In this document: positions 1 through 12,500 of the stretch, one piece after another
Layout of the letters: each line of letters starts with the position of its first letter
Position numbering within the stretch: position 1 is the first letter of the stretch
From: Isotricha intestinalis
Lineage: Eukaryota; Ciliophora; Litostomatea; Vestibuliferida; Isotrichidae
Reading direction: 5' to 3'
Assembly: GCA_023807065.1 (NCBI GenBank)
Contig: JAJJLU010000425.1
Span: 1 to 48,195 of the forward strand
Length of the DNA stretch: 48,195 bases
Made by a program: the position numbers and the translations under genes
The notes under the pieces: model-generated
Seen by the model: only the letters and a program-made list of their open reading frames with translations
What the model was told of the DNA's origin: nothing
Databases searched by the model: none

Positions 1-35
1 CCCCAATCCCCAATCCCCAATCCCCAATCCCCAAT
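1..35. repeat. Telomeric repeat, (CCCCAAT) x5
   Basis: Five perfect tandem copies of CCCCAAT begin at the first base of the window and stop abruptly at base 35, after which the sequence is almost pure A/T. The complementary strand reads ATTGGGG, a G-rich 3'-overhang type of telomere unit. Position at the very end of the piece and C-rich 5' orientation fit a left chromosome end. The unit is one base longer than the Tetrahymena-type CCCCAA. From memory, C4A2T units are associated with rumen litostome ciliates, but I cannot check this here. No copies are seen elsewhere in the window, including the right end. Confidence 0.93.
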
Positions 36-201
36 ATATTTAATTATTTACATATTTTAGATTTATTATTTTTAATAATTTGAATTATTATTTAGAAAAA
101 ATTTAAAAAAAAAATAAATAATATATTTAAAAATCATAACCAATTAAATTAATTTTAATTCTAATATTTATTTATATTTTCAATTATAAAATAATAAAAA
201 A
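36..201. promoter_or_regulatory. Subtelomeric spacer and presumed promoter of the first BEACH gene
   Basis: These 166 bases separate the telomere from the first start codon and are almost entirely A/T. They must hold whatever promoter the first gene uses, because nothing else lies between it and the chromosome end. The start codon is preceded by an A-rich run (aataaaaaa before ATG), as at several other genes here. No specific factor site can be named. So short a spacer is typical of compact ciliate macronuclear chromosomes and leaves no room for subtelomeric repeat families. Confidence 0.4.
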
Positions 202-3200
202 ATGGATGAAGATATAAATATAAAGTTTAAAAATATTTTTTATTTTGATGAAAAAGAAACATATATTCCTTTATTCAAAGAAAATTCAAAAGAAGAAATA
301 ATAAAATTATTTCAAGAAATATATGATTCAAAAGAACAAGAATTAATATTAAAAATATTAAATTTTATATATGAAATGATTTTAAAATGTTATGATATAG
401 CAATAATTTTAGTTAAATCTCCTTCACTTACAATCGAAAATAATATTAGTTTTATTGAACTTTTAATAGAAATTTATATGAAATTTTCTTCTGAAAATAA
501 TCAATTAAAAGAAAAAATTTTAGAAATATTAAAATTTTTAATTGAAAATATTCCAATTGATATAAAACATTATATTTATATTTTCAAAAGTATAATTAAT
601 AAAGATAAAAACGCTTCAAAAGAAACGTTCAATAAATATATTGATATATTAAAAACGTTTTATCCTAAAATAGATAAACTTCATCAAAAAGAAAAAAAAG
701 AAAAATATTTTTTCTTTTATAATACTTTAGAAAGTGGAATTCAATTAAATGAAAAAATAGATCTTAAACAAGGTTTTGCATTTAAATTTTGGTTTTATAT
801 AGAAAAATATCATAAAAATGAAAATTCAAATTTAATAAAATTAGTAATTGGAGATAATATAATTAAATTAAATTTAACAGAGAAGAAAATAAATATAATA
901 ATAAATGAAGAAATAAAAGAAGGATTAAGTTATGAAATAAAAGAAGAAAAATGGAATTGTATAATATTTGGAATAACAAAAACAAAATGGGAAAATTTAA
1001 TAATATTTTCTTATAAATTAGAAACCAATATAAATAATACAATAATAAAATCAAATCCAATAGAATTAAATAAATTTACTTTAGATTCAGTAATTTTATT
1101 TGAAAATTTTATAGGAAGAGTTTCTTCAATTTTATTTTATAATGTTGATGAATATAGTATAATAGATTATTTCCAAGATAATAATTTACAACAAATTGAT
1201 AAAAATATTTTAAAAAATAAATTAAATCCTAATTTATTTGCTTTATTTTCACCTCAAACTTTAGATTATGAAAAAATGGAAATTGAAGATCCAATAAATC
1301 ATTATAAAGCATTTTATGTTAAAAATCATAATTTTTATTTAAATTATGTTCATAAATTACAAAAAAAAATTAATAATATTTATAACTATTTTGGTATTGA
1401 AATGTTTTATCCTCTTTTAGATTTAATATATGAAAAATATAATAATGATGAAGGAGTGTCTTTATTTAATAGAATTTTTGAAATTATTTCTTATAAAATA
1501 GATGAAAATTTAGAAATTACAAAAAATAATTTTTTTAGTATATTAACTTGTTATCTTAATAATTATAAAAAATGTTTTTTTGAAGATAATTGTATTTTAA
1601 ATGACTTCTTATATAGAATTATTCCTTTTTTTACAAGTGTAAATCCTGATAATCCATTTAAACATTTAGGAAAAATTTCTAATGAATTTTTAACTAATAT
1701 TCTTTTTAATTGTCAAATAATGAGTAAATTTTCAGAAAAACAACAAGTTAAATTTTGGGATTTTATTCAAGGAAAATTATTAACTTTTAAAGATGAAAAA
1801 GAAGCAAATATGAATAATAATAATATGATTAATAATTCTAATAATAAGTTTGAGAAATATTTTAACTTAGATTACTTAAAAACTTTCTTTATTCATGAAT
1901 TTAAAAAAGATTTTGATATAAATGATGATAGAAATATCATTAAAGTAATTAAAATTTTATTTGAAAATGAAAATAATATAAATGAAAAAAGTAATAAAGA
2001 TAAATTATTCTTTTTTAGATTTTTATTAAATCCTAAAATTAATTTTCAAAAAGTAGAATTTATGGTAAATTTATTTAATGATTATATTAGAGGAATAGAA
2101 AAATTTCCAAAAGGAAAAGAAAAAGATATAATAAAATATTTTATTCAAGAAAATTTCATTTGTGATTTATTTTTAATTTTTACAAGATATTCAATTGAAA
2201 TTAAAGAATTAGTAATACAAATAATAAGACATTTATTTTTAAATTATTATGATATTTCTATTAAAGATAGATATAATAAAGAAACAACGAAAAAATTTGT
2301 TAAAATTTTAGATAAATTTTTTTTATATGAATTTGATTTTTATGAAGAGAAAAAAGAAAAAAAAGAAGAAGAAGAAAATGAAATCACAATAAATGAAAAC
2401 TCAGAAAAAAAAATATTAAAAATGAATTTAGAAGATAATAAATTATTTTTAATATTAGATATTTTCCATTTAATATTAAGATTAATTGTTCAATTTTGGA
2501 TAAATGATAATTTAGAATTTGAATATGAAGATAATGGTTTAATTAATATAGAAAAAGTAAAAACTTTAATTATAAAATCTTTTGAAGATATAATAAGATT
2601 AATAAATGAAAAAACTTATGTTAATAAGAATCATCAATTATTTTTAAGAAATAATTTTATAAAATGTCTTGCAAAAATTTATTATGATAATTATCTTTTA
2701 AAAAAAAAAGAAGATAATAATTTGAAAAAAATAAATGATTTACTTGAGGAGAATATAAAAAAAATATTAATTAAATTAACAGATGATTTAATATATTATG
2801 GATATTTTCCCAGTCGTTACATATCATATTTATTAAATTTAAATTTTAAAATATACAAAGATAAAAAAGATATAAAAGAAGAATATAGTTTTATAAAATA
2901 TTTTTTTGAAGTTTTTAAATTAGAAAAAATAAATGAATTTAAAGAATTAATAAATAAATCATATAAAGAATTTATAGAACATTCAGGAATTGTAGGTGCA
3001 AATCTTTTTCAAGATAATAAAATTTTTACTTTTTCACAAATTCATTCATCAAAAATTTTTGATTGTTTAAAATTAAGAGAAGATTATATTTATAAAAATT
3101 TTTCTTTTTTGAAAAATGCTGATATTGTTAAAAATATTTTTTATTATTCTATTTATTTAATTCATGATGGTTATATTCAAGAAAATTTAAAATCATTAAA

Positions 3201-6200
3201 TGAATATTTTGCATTATTCTTTATTTTAATTTGTTGTGATATTCAACATAAATTTGAGGGTTCAAAAAATTCAAATGAATCTCTTTTATATAATATTTTA
3301 GAATATTTCTTTGATTTCTTCTTTACAAATTTTTTTATATTTTATTATTCAAATATAGAACAAAAAGAATTTAAAAAAATTTTTTATAATATTTTAAGAA
3401 TTTCAAGAATAATGTCAGATTTAACTAAAAAAAATTCTTTATTTTCTTCTTATACATGTAATCCAAAGTCAAAAATAATATCTTCGTTAAAAAAATTTCA
3501 AATAATAAAAATAATTCAAGATAATAATCAAAATGATAATAATCAATATAGTTATTTAAATGATGGATTAATGGAACTTTTTACTTCAAATGATGATAAT
3601 ATAATATTAGATAATATAGAAAAAAATTTACAAAATAAAAAAGAAATGAATTTACAAATAATAAGAGATTTATATGAAAAAGAAAATGATGATTTTGATA
3701 AAGAACAAATATATGATATTAAAAAAGAAGTGAAAAATTTTTATTTGGAAAGAAAAAAAAATTTCAATAAAGAATATTTAAAAAATAAAAATAAAGAAGA
3801 TTACATTAGAGAAGTTAAAAATTATAAAATATATCGTAAATATAAAAAATATTTATTTTCATATAATGCACCTTATAGTGATTTAAATATATTTTATACT
3901 AAAGAAGGAAAAAAAAAATTAAAATATAAAGTTTCTAATCATTTAACAAAAGAATTTTCTCGTCCTTTAATAATCCCAATTTTAAATATAAATCATTATT
4001 TACCAATTCAATTTAAATCCAGTTTTTTTAAAGATGATATCAATAATTTATATAAAATAAATACACATTTATTTGAAAATGAAAATAATAATAAATTAAA
4101 TTTTATTAATATTGATTATGATGATTTTAAACCTTGTTGTTTAGTTAAAGTTACACATCATATTATTGGTTTTATGTTAATTACAGATAAAAAAATAGAA
4201 TTTTTTGGAAAAAAAAATTTAAATGTTAAAAAAGATATGACTAAATATTCTCATTATGATACTGTAAATCAAAAATGTTTTGGAAGTTTTATTGAAGATT
4301 ATCATAAAAAAGATGATTATTATTTAAAAATTAAATTTAATAAAATTAAATGGTCATTTGAAAGGAGTTATTATTATTCAAATATAGGAATAGAAATATA
4401 TACAAAAAATCAAAAAAGTTATTTTTTTGTTTTTGAAAATCCTAAAGAATTAAATGACTTAAAAAGAAGATTAATAAAAGATTCAAATATATATGATATA
4501 AAAGAAAAATGGTTAAATAATGAAATGTCAACGTTTAAATTTATAATGTTATTAAATATTCATGGAAATAGAAGTTTTAAAGATTTAACTCAATATCCAA
4601 TTTTTCCTTGGGTTTATCCTCAAAATAATGCAGAGATAACATATATAAACAATAAATTAAATTTTTTAAATTTAACAAATAAAAGAGATTTAAATAAACC
4701 AATGGGTTCAATGGATGATGATTTAAAAAGTAAATTAAGAAAAGAATCATATATAGAAAATTTCGATTCAATGAAACAAGAATTAATTACTGATAATAAT
4801 AATAATGAAATAGAATTTAATTATGAAAATTATAATAATTATTATTCAGATAATAAATTTGATTGGGAAAAAATACCTTATTATTATGGAAGTCATTATT
4901 CAAATCAAGTTTATGTTTCTCATTATTTAAATAGAATTTTTCCTTTTACTTTTACAAGTTTAGAAATTCAAAGTTGGCAATTTGATTTACCTGAAAGATT
5001 ATTTTCTGATTTAGATATTAGTTTTAATAATAGTTTAACTGAAAAAAGTGATGTTAGAGAGTTAATTCCAGAATTTTTTTTTATGCCTGAAATTTTCCAA
5101 AATATTAATAATTTAAATTTAGGAATTATTACTCATGAAGATAATAATCATAAAATTGAAATTAATAATGTTAATCTACCTTCTTTTACTAAAAATAGAT
5201 TTGATTTAATGATTATTATTTTTAAAATGTTATTAGAACAAAGTCCTAAAGAATTAATATTTGAATGGGTTAATTTAATTTTTGGAGAATATCAATATGG
5301 AAATTCTGCTGTTAAAAAATGTAATGTTTTTTTACCTTATGTTTATGAAAAATTAGGAGTTAAAAAATTAAATTCTATTCAAAATAATGAAGAATTAAAT
5401 GATATTTTAAGATTATATGAATTAGGTGTTGTACCAAAACAATTATTTAATAATGCTAAAAAAAAAATAAAAAAAAAAAATTCTACAATTCCTTTTCTTC
5501 CTCCAGATATAGAAAATTGTCAATTTAATTGTTTAAATATTACTTTAACAATAATATATAAATTTCATTGTGTAATGATAAATAAAAGTTATTCAATTCA
5601 ATTAATAAGAGATAATTATATAAATGAATATGGTTTTTCTAATAAAAAAAATGAAGAAATTAAATTAAATTCAGTTGAATTTTCTTCATATAAAAAATTT
5701 TTATATGTATATAATGATAATTTCATAATCATAACCGGATTTTATAATGGATATGCATATATTATATATAAAAATAAAGAAGCTGAAGAAATAAGAATAA
5801 AGAATAAAGATATATCAAATTTTGATAAAAGTATAATAACAGCTTTAGAAATTAATAAATCTGAAAATATACTTTATTTAGGAACTGATAAAGGAAGTAT
5901 TATAATATATAAAATAAAAGATAAAATTCATTTTCATAAAATATTTAGAAATAATTATAAAAGAATTAATTATATTCAAAATAATGATTATTTAAGTATG
6001 TTTATTACTTGTTCTGAAGATGGTTTTATTAATTTGTATTCTTTTCCAAAATGTGATTTAGTTGGTTCTATTTATAATAAAAATATATGTGATTATGTTT
6101 TTTTATTTAATTTTCCTCTTCCCTCTTTTTCTACATTTTCAAAATCAAATTCTAAATTTTTATGTTATACTTTGAATGGTAATGAAATAAATTTAAATGA

Positions 6201-6483
6201 ATTTAATTCAAATTTAAATGATAATGATATTGAAGACGAACAAATTTTTAATCCTATCGTTTATACAAATAAATTTAATGATTATTTAATTTATATTTCT
6301 AATTTCACTGATATTGTTATAAGGAAAGCTCCTTATTTAGATATTATTCATAAATGTATAATTAATAAGTTTTCTGATAAAGTTTTATTAAGTTCAATTA
6401 GGGAATTTAATAATAATATATTTTGTGCTATTGTTTATCCGGAAAAAACTTCAGTTTATTTTATAAAAAATAATCAAAAGTAA
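202..6483 (+). CDS. Giant BEACH-WD40 protein (BEACH paralogue 1)
   Basis: The 2093-residue protein has full BEACH-family architecture. Residues about 175-330 form a concanavalin-like segment ending in NFIGRVSSILFY. A long helical, ARM-like region follows to about 1180. The motif NHLTKE (about 1246) precedes a PH-like segment containing CCLVKVTHH (about 1312). The BEACH domain spans about 1430-1750 and shows NRSFKDLTQYPIFPW, YYYGSHYSN, SDVRELIPEFFFMPE and EWVNLIFGEYQYG. WD40-like repeats fill the C-terminus (GTDKGSIIIY, CSEDGFINLYSFPK). Such proteins (LYST, NBEA, WDFY3, Dictyostelium Lvs) are cytosolic scaffolds in vesicle traffic, lysosome biogenesis and autophagy. The exact subfamily cannot be assigned. 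The ATG sits just inside the telomere, and the gene converges on a paralogue 72 bases downstream. It ends in TAA. The family call is firm; the specific role is unknown. Confidence 0.93.
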   Translation: MDEDINIKFKNIFYFDEKETYIPLFKENSKEEIIKLFQEIYDSKEQELILKILNFIYEMILKCYDIAIILVKSPSLTIENNISFIELLIEIYMKFSSENNQLKEKILEILKFLIENIPIDIKHYIYIFKSIINKDKNASKETFNKYIDILKTFYPKIDKLHQKEKKEKYFFFYNTLESGIQLNEKIDLKQGFAFKFWFYIEKYHKNENSNLIKLVIGDNIIKLNLTEKKINIIINEEIKEGLSYEIKEEKWNCIIFGITKTKWENLIIFSYKLETNINNTIIKSNPIELNKFTLDSVILFENFIGRVSSILFYNVDEYSIIDYFQDNNLQQIDKNILKNKLNPNLFALFSPQTLDYEKMEIEDPINHYKAFYVKNHNFYLNYVHKLQKKINNIYNYFGIEMFYPLLDLIYEKYNNDEGVSLFNRIFEIISYKIDENLEITKNNFFSILTCYLNNYKKCFFEDNCILNDFLYRIIPFFTSVNPDNPFKHLGKISNEFLTNILFNCQIMSKFSEKQQVKFWDFIQGKLLTFKDEKEANMNNNNMINNSNNKFEKYFNLDYLKTFFIHEFKKDFDINDDRNIIKVIKILFENENNINEKSNKDKLFFFRFLLNPKINFQKVEFMVNLFNDYIRGIEKFPKGKEKDIIKYFIQENFICDLFLIFTRYSIEIKELVIQIIRHLFLNYYDISIKDRYNKETTKKFVKILDKFFLYEFDFYEEKKEKKEEEENEITINENSEKKILKMNLEDNKLFLILDIFHLILRLIVQFWINDNLEFEYEDNGLINIEKVKTLIIKSFEDIIRLINEKTYVNKNHQLFLRNNFIKCLAKIYYDNYLLKKKEDNNLKKINDLLEENIKKILIKLTDDLIYYGYFPSRYISYLLNLNFKIYKDKKDIKEEYSFIKYFFEVFKLEKINEFKELINKSYKEFIEHSGIVGANLFQDNKIFTFSQIHSSKIFDCLKLREDYIYKNFSFLKNADIVKNIFYYSIYLIHDGYIQENLKSLNEYFALFFILICCDIQHKFEGSKNSNESLLYNILEYFFDFFFTNFFIFYYSNIEQKEFKKIFYNILRISRIMSDLTKKNSLFSSYTCNPKSKIISSLKKFQIIKIIQDNNQNDNNQYSYLNDGLMELFTSNDDNIILDNIEKNLQNKKEMNLQIIRDLYEKENDDFDKEQIYDIKKEVKNFYLERKKNFNKEYLKNKNKEDYIREVKNYKIYRKYKKYLFSYNAPYSDLNIFYTKEGKKKLKYKVSNHLTKEFSRPLIIPILNINHYLPIQFKSSFFKDDINNLYKINTHLFENENNNKLNFINIDYDDFKPCCLVKVTHHIIGFMLITDKKIEFFGKKNLNVKKDMTKYSHYDTVNQKCFGSFIEDYHKKDDYYLKIKFNKIKWSFERSYYYSNIGIEIYTKNQKSYFFVFENPKELNDLKRRLIKDSNIYDIKEKWLNNEMSTFKFIMLLNIHGNRSFKDLTQYPIFPWVYPQNNAEITYINNKLNFLNLTNKRDLNKPMGSMDDDLKSKLRKESYIENFDSMKQELITDNNNNEIEFNYENYNNYYSDNKFDWEKIPYYYGSHYSNQVYVSHYLNRIFPFTFTSLEIQSWQFDLPERLFSDLDISFNNSLTEKSDVRELIPEFFFMPEIFQNINNLNLGIITHEDNNHKIEINNVNLPSFTKNRFDLMIIIFKMLLEQSPKELIFEWVNLIFGEYQYGNSAVKKCNVFLPYVYEKLGVKKLNSIQNNEELNDILRLYELGVVPKQLFNNAKKKIKKKNSTIPFLPPDIENCQFNCLNITLTIIYKFHCVMINKSYSIQLIRDNYINEYGFSNKKNEEIKLNSVEFSSYKKFLYVYNDNFIIITGFYNGYAYIIYKNKEAEEIRIKNKDISNFDKSIITALEINKSENILYLGTDKGSIIIYKIKDKIHFHKIFRNNYKRINYIQNNDYLSMFITCSEDGFINLYSFPKCDLVGSIYNKNICDYVFLFNFPLPSFSTFSKSNSKFLCYTLNGNEINLNEFNSNLNDNDIEDEQIFNPIVYTNKFNDYLIYISNFTDIVIRKAPYLDIIHKCIINKFSDKVLLSSIREFNNNIFCAIVYPEKTSVYFIKNNQK

Positions 6484-6555
6484 ATTAAAGAAATATTTAA
6501 ATATTTTATTTGTATTTAATTTAAATTTATTTGAATTTTTTTTTATTTATATACC

Positions 6556-9500
6556 TTATTTTAATACTATAAATAAGTTCGTATCTATTTTTTTTTTATT
6601 TAAAGATATAACATTAATTGAATTATCAGAACAATCAATTTTTACAAATTTAAAGTCTTTATTACTTTCTAAAACAAAACATTTATCAAATGTTTGTGCA
6701 AAAGCAATTTTTTGACTAACAATCATAAAAGGAAATTTTCTAATAAGAAAAAAAAGACCTGAGCGATAAATTAAATAATCAACAAATTTATGATTTCTAA
6801 AAACAAAAGCATTATATAAATCATATGAATATGCTCTTTCTTCTAAAAAATTTATTTTAATATTATTTGCTTCTTTTGATTTCTCAAAAATACAAAATTT
6901 TTCTTTTTTATTATTATCAAATGAAATATCAATTTTTTCATAAGTAGGAATTAAATTAATACATTCACAATTTAAATTATAACAATCAAAAGCTTTTTTA
7001 TTATTACTAAAAGTAACAAAAGAAGGTAAAGGCGAAGAAGATAAAAAAACATAATTAATAATATCTTTTCTATAAATAGAATTTATTAATTCTATTTTAG
7101 GTAAAGTATATAAATTAACAAAACAATCTTCAGAACAAGTAATTAACATATTTAATTCATTATTTACATTAATATGATTTATTTTTTTTGAATGATGAAG
7201 AAAAGAATTTGCTGAAAATATTACTTTGTTAATCATTTCATTAATTGAATAAATTATTAAACTTCCATTTTCAGTTCCAATATATAAATTATCTTCATTT
7301 TTATCAATATATATAATTAATATCATACTTTTATCTGGAAGATCTTCATCAGAAATAGGATTAACAATTTGTCCTTTAACTTTTAATAATATTTTTTTTT
7401 TTTCACTTTTCATTAACATTAGAATAAAATTTCCTTTTAAAATATACATTATTTTTTCTACCTCCCCAAAATTATATTGACTCTTTGTTTCTATTACTTT
7501 TTTATTTTTTGAATTAAATGTTACATAACTTAAATCTTTTGTATAAAAAAGAATATTATCATCTACTTCAAATACAGAATTTATTTTCTTTCCAGATAAT
7601 TTAAATTCTAAACTAATTTCATTTTCTTCTTCTTTTTGTTCTTTGTCTTCTTCTAATAATTTATCATAAATTTGATGTGGACTTAAACCTAATTCAACTA
7701 ATCTAAAAAATGAATCTGTTTCATCTTTAATATTTTTTAATTTAATATCCATAACATTATCATAAGTATAAGCCATAAATAAATTTTTTTTTTTTCTTGC
7801 GTTTTCTCCTCTTGAATAAACACCAAAAACTAAATTTATCCATTCTATAATCTCTTTTTTAATTAATTCTAATATTTCTCTATAAATAGCAATAAATTGA
7901 TAAGCATTTTTATTACAATATTCCGGTAATAAAACATCATTAACAAATACATTATTGTCATTATTATTGATTAAATTTGGGAAAATTTTTTTCATTAAAT
8001 AAAAACTACTATTTTTATTTTCATTAATTTGTAATTTTCCAAAATTTAATTTATTTAAATTAAAGAACATTTCAGGTAAGAAAAAAAATTGAGGAATAAT
8101 TTCTCTTAAATCACTTCTAGAAGTCATACAACTATAAAAGCTTTTATCTAAATTAATAAATAATCTATCAGGAGCATCAAAAGATTTACCTTGAATACAC
8201 CAAGCACAAATAGAATAAGGAAAAACTCTATTTAAATAATGAGAAACATATGCAGGATTAGAATAATGAGTACCATAATAATAAGGAATATTATCTAAAT
8301 CTATTTCATCATCATTATAAAAAGATTCCATTGTATAATTTTTATATTTTTCATCAATTTCTTCGAAAAATAAATTAAAGTTTTCTTCATAATTTTTCTT
8401 TCTTAAATTTTCTATATTTTCATCTAAATTTATTTGAGCAATTGGTAAATTTAATTCTCTTATTTTTATTGGTTCAGGAACTTTCTCTGGTTTTAAATCA
8501 TCTATTGAATTTTTATATTCTTTTAATATCCATGGAAAAACAGGATATTGAGTCATATCTCTTAAGGATCTATTTGCAAATATATTTAAAAGATTTAAAA
8601 ATGTAAATGTTGATATTTCATTCTTATTCCATTTTTCTGTTAAATTAATATATTTTTGAGTTAATTCTGGATTTACATAAAAATGTATATTGCCTCTTTT
8701 TATATTCATTATTTGATCATCTATTAATTTTAAAAAACGATTTTGACCATTTTTTACATTAAAATTAAAATAATATGATTTATTCTTTTTTGTAAATATT
8801 TCAACTGCATTATTGTAAAAATAATATTTTCTTGGTAAAAGGAAATTTATATCTTCTATTTTTATTTTAATATAATATTGTTTGTTTTTATCAATATTTT
8901 TAAATGAACCAAAACATAATTGATGATCATTATCAAAATTCAATTTTATATCTTCTTTTTCTGAATAAAAAAATTCGAAATATCTTATTTTTTCTCTATC
9001 AAAAATATTATTTCTTATTATAATAAATCCTTTTATATGATGAGTAACTTTAATTAAACAACAAGGAATTTTTTCATAATATAAAGGAATTACAAAATCA
9101 ACATTATTTTGATTTTTAAAAATATTTAAATCAATATAATTCTGCTTTTTCTTATCATAAAAAAAATTTTCATATTCATATTGATCTGAAATATAATAAT
9201 TAAAATCTAATATTGGAGTTATTAAAGGATTCATAAAATTTTCAGTTAAATGATTTGATATTTTATATTTAAAATCTTTTTTTTTATTAGTATAAAATAA
9301 ATTTGTATTTGAGTAAATTCCATTAAAAGAAAATAAATCTTTTTTTATTTTTATATATTTTTTTTTTAATTTAGAATACAAAGAATAATTTGAAATATTA
9401 TATTTATATATATATATATTTTCCCATAGTTGATTAATATTTGGTAATTTCATTTGATTATCATATTCAACAATTATAGTATTTTTTTCTTTTTGATTAT

Positions 9501-12500
9501 TAAAATGAAATTTAAAATAATCTGAAAAAAAATCTTTTTTAGATTCAATTTTATACTTTTCTATTATAAGATGAAATGGATTACAAACGTTTTTTGTTTC
9601 ATTATGTTCTGAATTATTAGAAGAAAAAAAAATATCATTTATTGTAGTAAATTCAATGTTTTTCTCATCTTTCAAACATAAATATGATATTATTGCCATA
9701 TTATCTAAACATATTAAATTTAAATCATTCATTAAAACGTTTTTTTTATCTTTTGAAAGATTTGAAAAATATTTTCCTAAATCAATTAATAAATATATAA
9801 ATATATAATAAGAATTTATAACATTTATATCTGGTTTTTTTTCTGGATTTTTTTCTAGATTTTTTTCTTTTAAAAAAAATTGAGTAAAAATCATTGTTAG
9901 AATTTTTAATAATTTAAATAATTCCTCTATTGGATTATTATCAATAATTAAATGAATTATCATATCAGTAATAGTTTTCTCATTTTTTAAAGAATGAAAA
10001 TATTCTTTAACAACTTGAAATTTATTTTTAACTTTATTATTATTAAATATCTTTTGATGTTGATTTAAATAATCTATAAATTCTTTAAGTCCTTTTATTT
10101 GACTATTTATTATATTTACACTAAGTAAATTATGATAGTGTGAAACATCGATTTTAGTAATTTTTTGGAATGAAATTGTTATTAAATCATCAATAAACTG
10201 TAATTGAAAACTATTTTGTATTTGATGAGATATTTTCCTTAAAAATAAAATAAAAGTAGGAAAAAATAAATTAAATCCACTTTTATCAGAATCTTGATTT
10301 TTAAAACATAAATAATTATTAATTTCTTCGTTAATAATTTTGAAAAACAAAATTTTAAGACAATCAGTTATATTGGTAAAATATATTTTTAAAATATCTT
10401 CATTATTTTCATTATGTTTTAAATTACGATATAATAAAGAATAAATACAAATATTAACTAAATTAGATTGAATTTGTTTATTAGTATATAACATTATATC
10501 ATCTTTATAATTGATTTTGTCAACTAAAAATTTTAAATGCTCTTGAATAAACATAAAATAAAACTCGAATGAAAATTCATTAGGAATAACTAAATTAAAA
10601 TTACAAGAATCAATGTAATTTATAGAAAATAATATGTATTCTTTAATTATTTCAAATAAAATTTCTTTGATATTTTCATGGTTTATTGAATTTCCTTTTA
10701 GAGTTTCATTATTTACATTTTCTTTTAAATCATTTTTATTTTCATCATTATTCTTTATTATAACATTAGATTCAAAAAAATGAACTAATATAAAATTAAC
10801 AATTTGATTTTTTAATCCTATAAATTTTTTATTTGGGAAAATCTGTTTTATTATTTGATTATATCTTAAATATATTATTTGAAATAATTGAATTATTAAT
10901 AATTTAATTTCTGTTTTATTTACTTTTATCCTTGATAAATTAATAAAAAATTCCATATTGATATTTGGATTAGGATTTCTTGTATTTGATAATTCTTCAA
11001 TTAAACTTTTTAAAATGGATTTTGTGTATGATTCATTAATATTATTTTTAAACAAATAATATATTATATCATTCATATTTTCTGTTTTTGAATTAATCAT
11101 TTCTTTTATTAACATTTTAATAAAAAGAAAACATTGATTCTCATCTTTAATTTCATTTAAAAATTTACCACAAACTTTAAATCTCATATACTCATATAAC
11201 TTATCTTTATTTTTATTTAAATAATCAAAATATTTATCTAAATTATTTTGAAAGATTTTTATTATTATTTCATATTTGAAAAAAATATAAGAATAAAAAC
11301 TTTGTAAATATATATGATTAAGTTTTTTATTTATAATTTTATCTATTTTTTGAGTTTGTTCTAATAAATTATCACTTAATTCAAATAAAAAATCAGAAAA
11401 TATTTCATCATTAAAATAAGATAAATCTAAATTTAAAATGAATAAACTAACTATTTTAAAAAATTTAGTAATATGTGTATTAATAACATTTAAAGGTTTA
11501 AAAATTAAAACTTCTTTAATTAAATTTAAAAGCTTTTTCAAAATTTCTTTTTCATTATTATTCAATAAAATTTTTTCAAATAAAGGAAGAAAAATATTCA
11601 TTCCTCCAATTAAATAAATATTATATTTAAATTGATTATTAGCAATTAATTCACTATCTTCTTTTTTTTCATAAACAGAATTATTCCAATAAACATCATT
11701 ACCTAAATTAAAAATATTCTTAGAATTAATTTTTTCTTCAAAAGTAATTCTCGGATAATCAAAAAAATAACAAGTTATAGTTGTAAAATATCCTTGAAAA
11801 TTTTCAAAAAATTTTGCTTTATTTATTTGAAATTTTTTTCCTTCAAATATTGTAGAAATAATTTGAGTTTCATATTTATTTTTATTTAATTCACAAATTC
11901 CTATTGTTATTATTTTTTCATCTATACAATGAACTAAAGAAAAATTCATTTTATACCATTTATTTTCTTCAATGTTAAAATTTATATTTTTTTTTTCTTT
12001 TTGATCAATTAATAAATTTATATTTGTACTATTTAAAATTAATTCTAATTTTGATTCACATAAATCAATTGATATTATCTTTGTGTTTTTATTTTTATGA
12101 TAATCTCTTATTAAAAATATTATTTGAAAATTTAAAGTATTATTTTCATTTATTATTTTTGGTTCTTTTAAATCTAAATTTATTCCATCACATTTTTTTA
12201 AATCAAAAGAAAAATAATTAAATTGATTTAAATCATCTTTACCTGATATAAAGAAATGAAGTAAATCAATATATTTAATAAAATTTGTAAAATCTTTATT
12301 ATTATTTTTATCTTCCCAATAATATTCTTTAGCAATTTTTTTAAAAATAACAGTTATTTCTTTTTTAGATAAAATATCTTTTTTTTTTAAAATATTAAAA
12401 ATTTCTTCTAAAATTGTTTTAATTGTTTGAAAAGAAGGATTAATATATAAATCATATAAAATTCCAATCATTCCATTTTCTTTATCTTCATTATCATAAT

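Noticed and set aside
863..1060. Leu/Phe-rich reading frame antisense to BEACH paralogue 1
   Set aside because: It is the mirror of Lys/Asn/Ile codons on the other strand; many such hydrophobic antisense frames occur under the large genes (also at 22822-23163, 31417-31818 and 46756-47130) and none has independent support.
202..6483. Ciliate code with TAA/TAG as glutamine
   Set aside because: Giant frames end at TAA or TAG exactly where domain architecture ends, and glutamine is CAA throughout.
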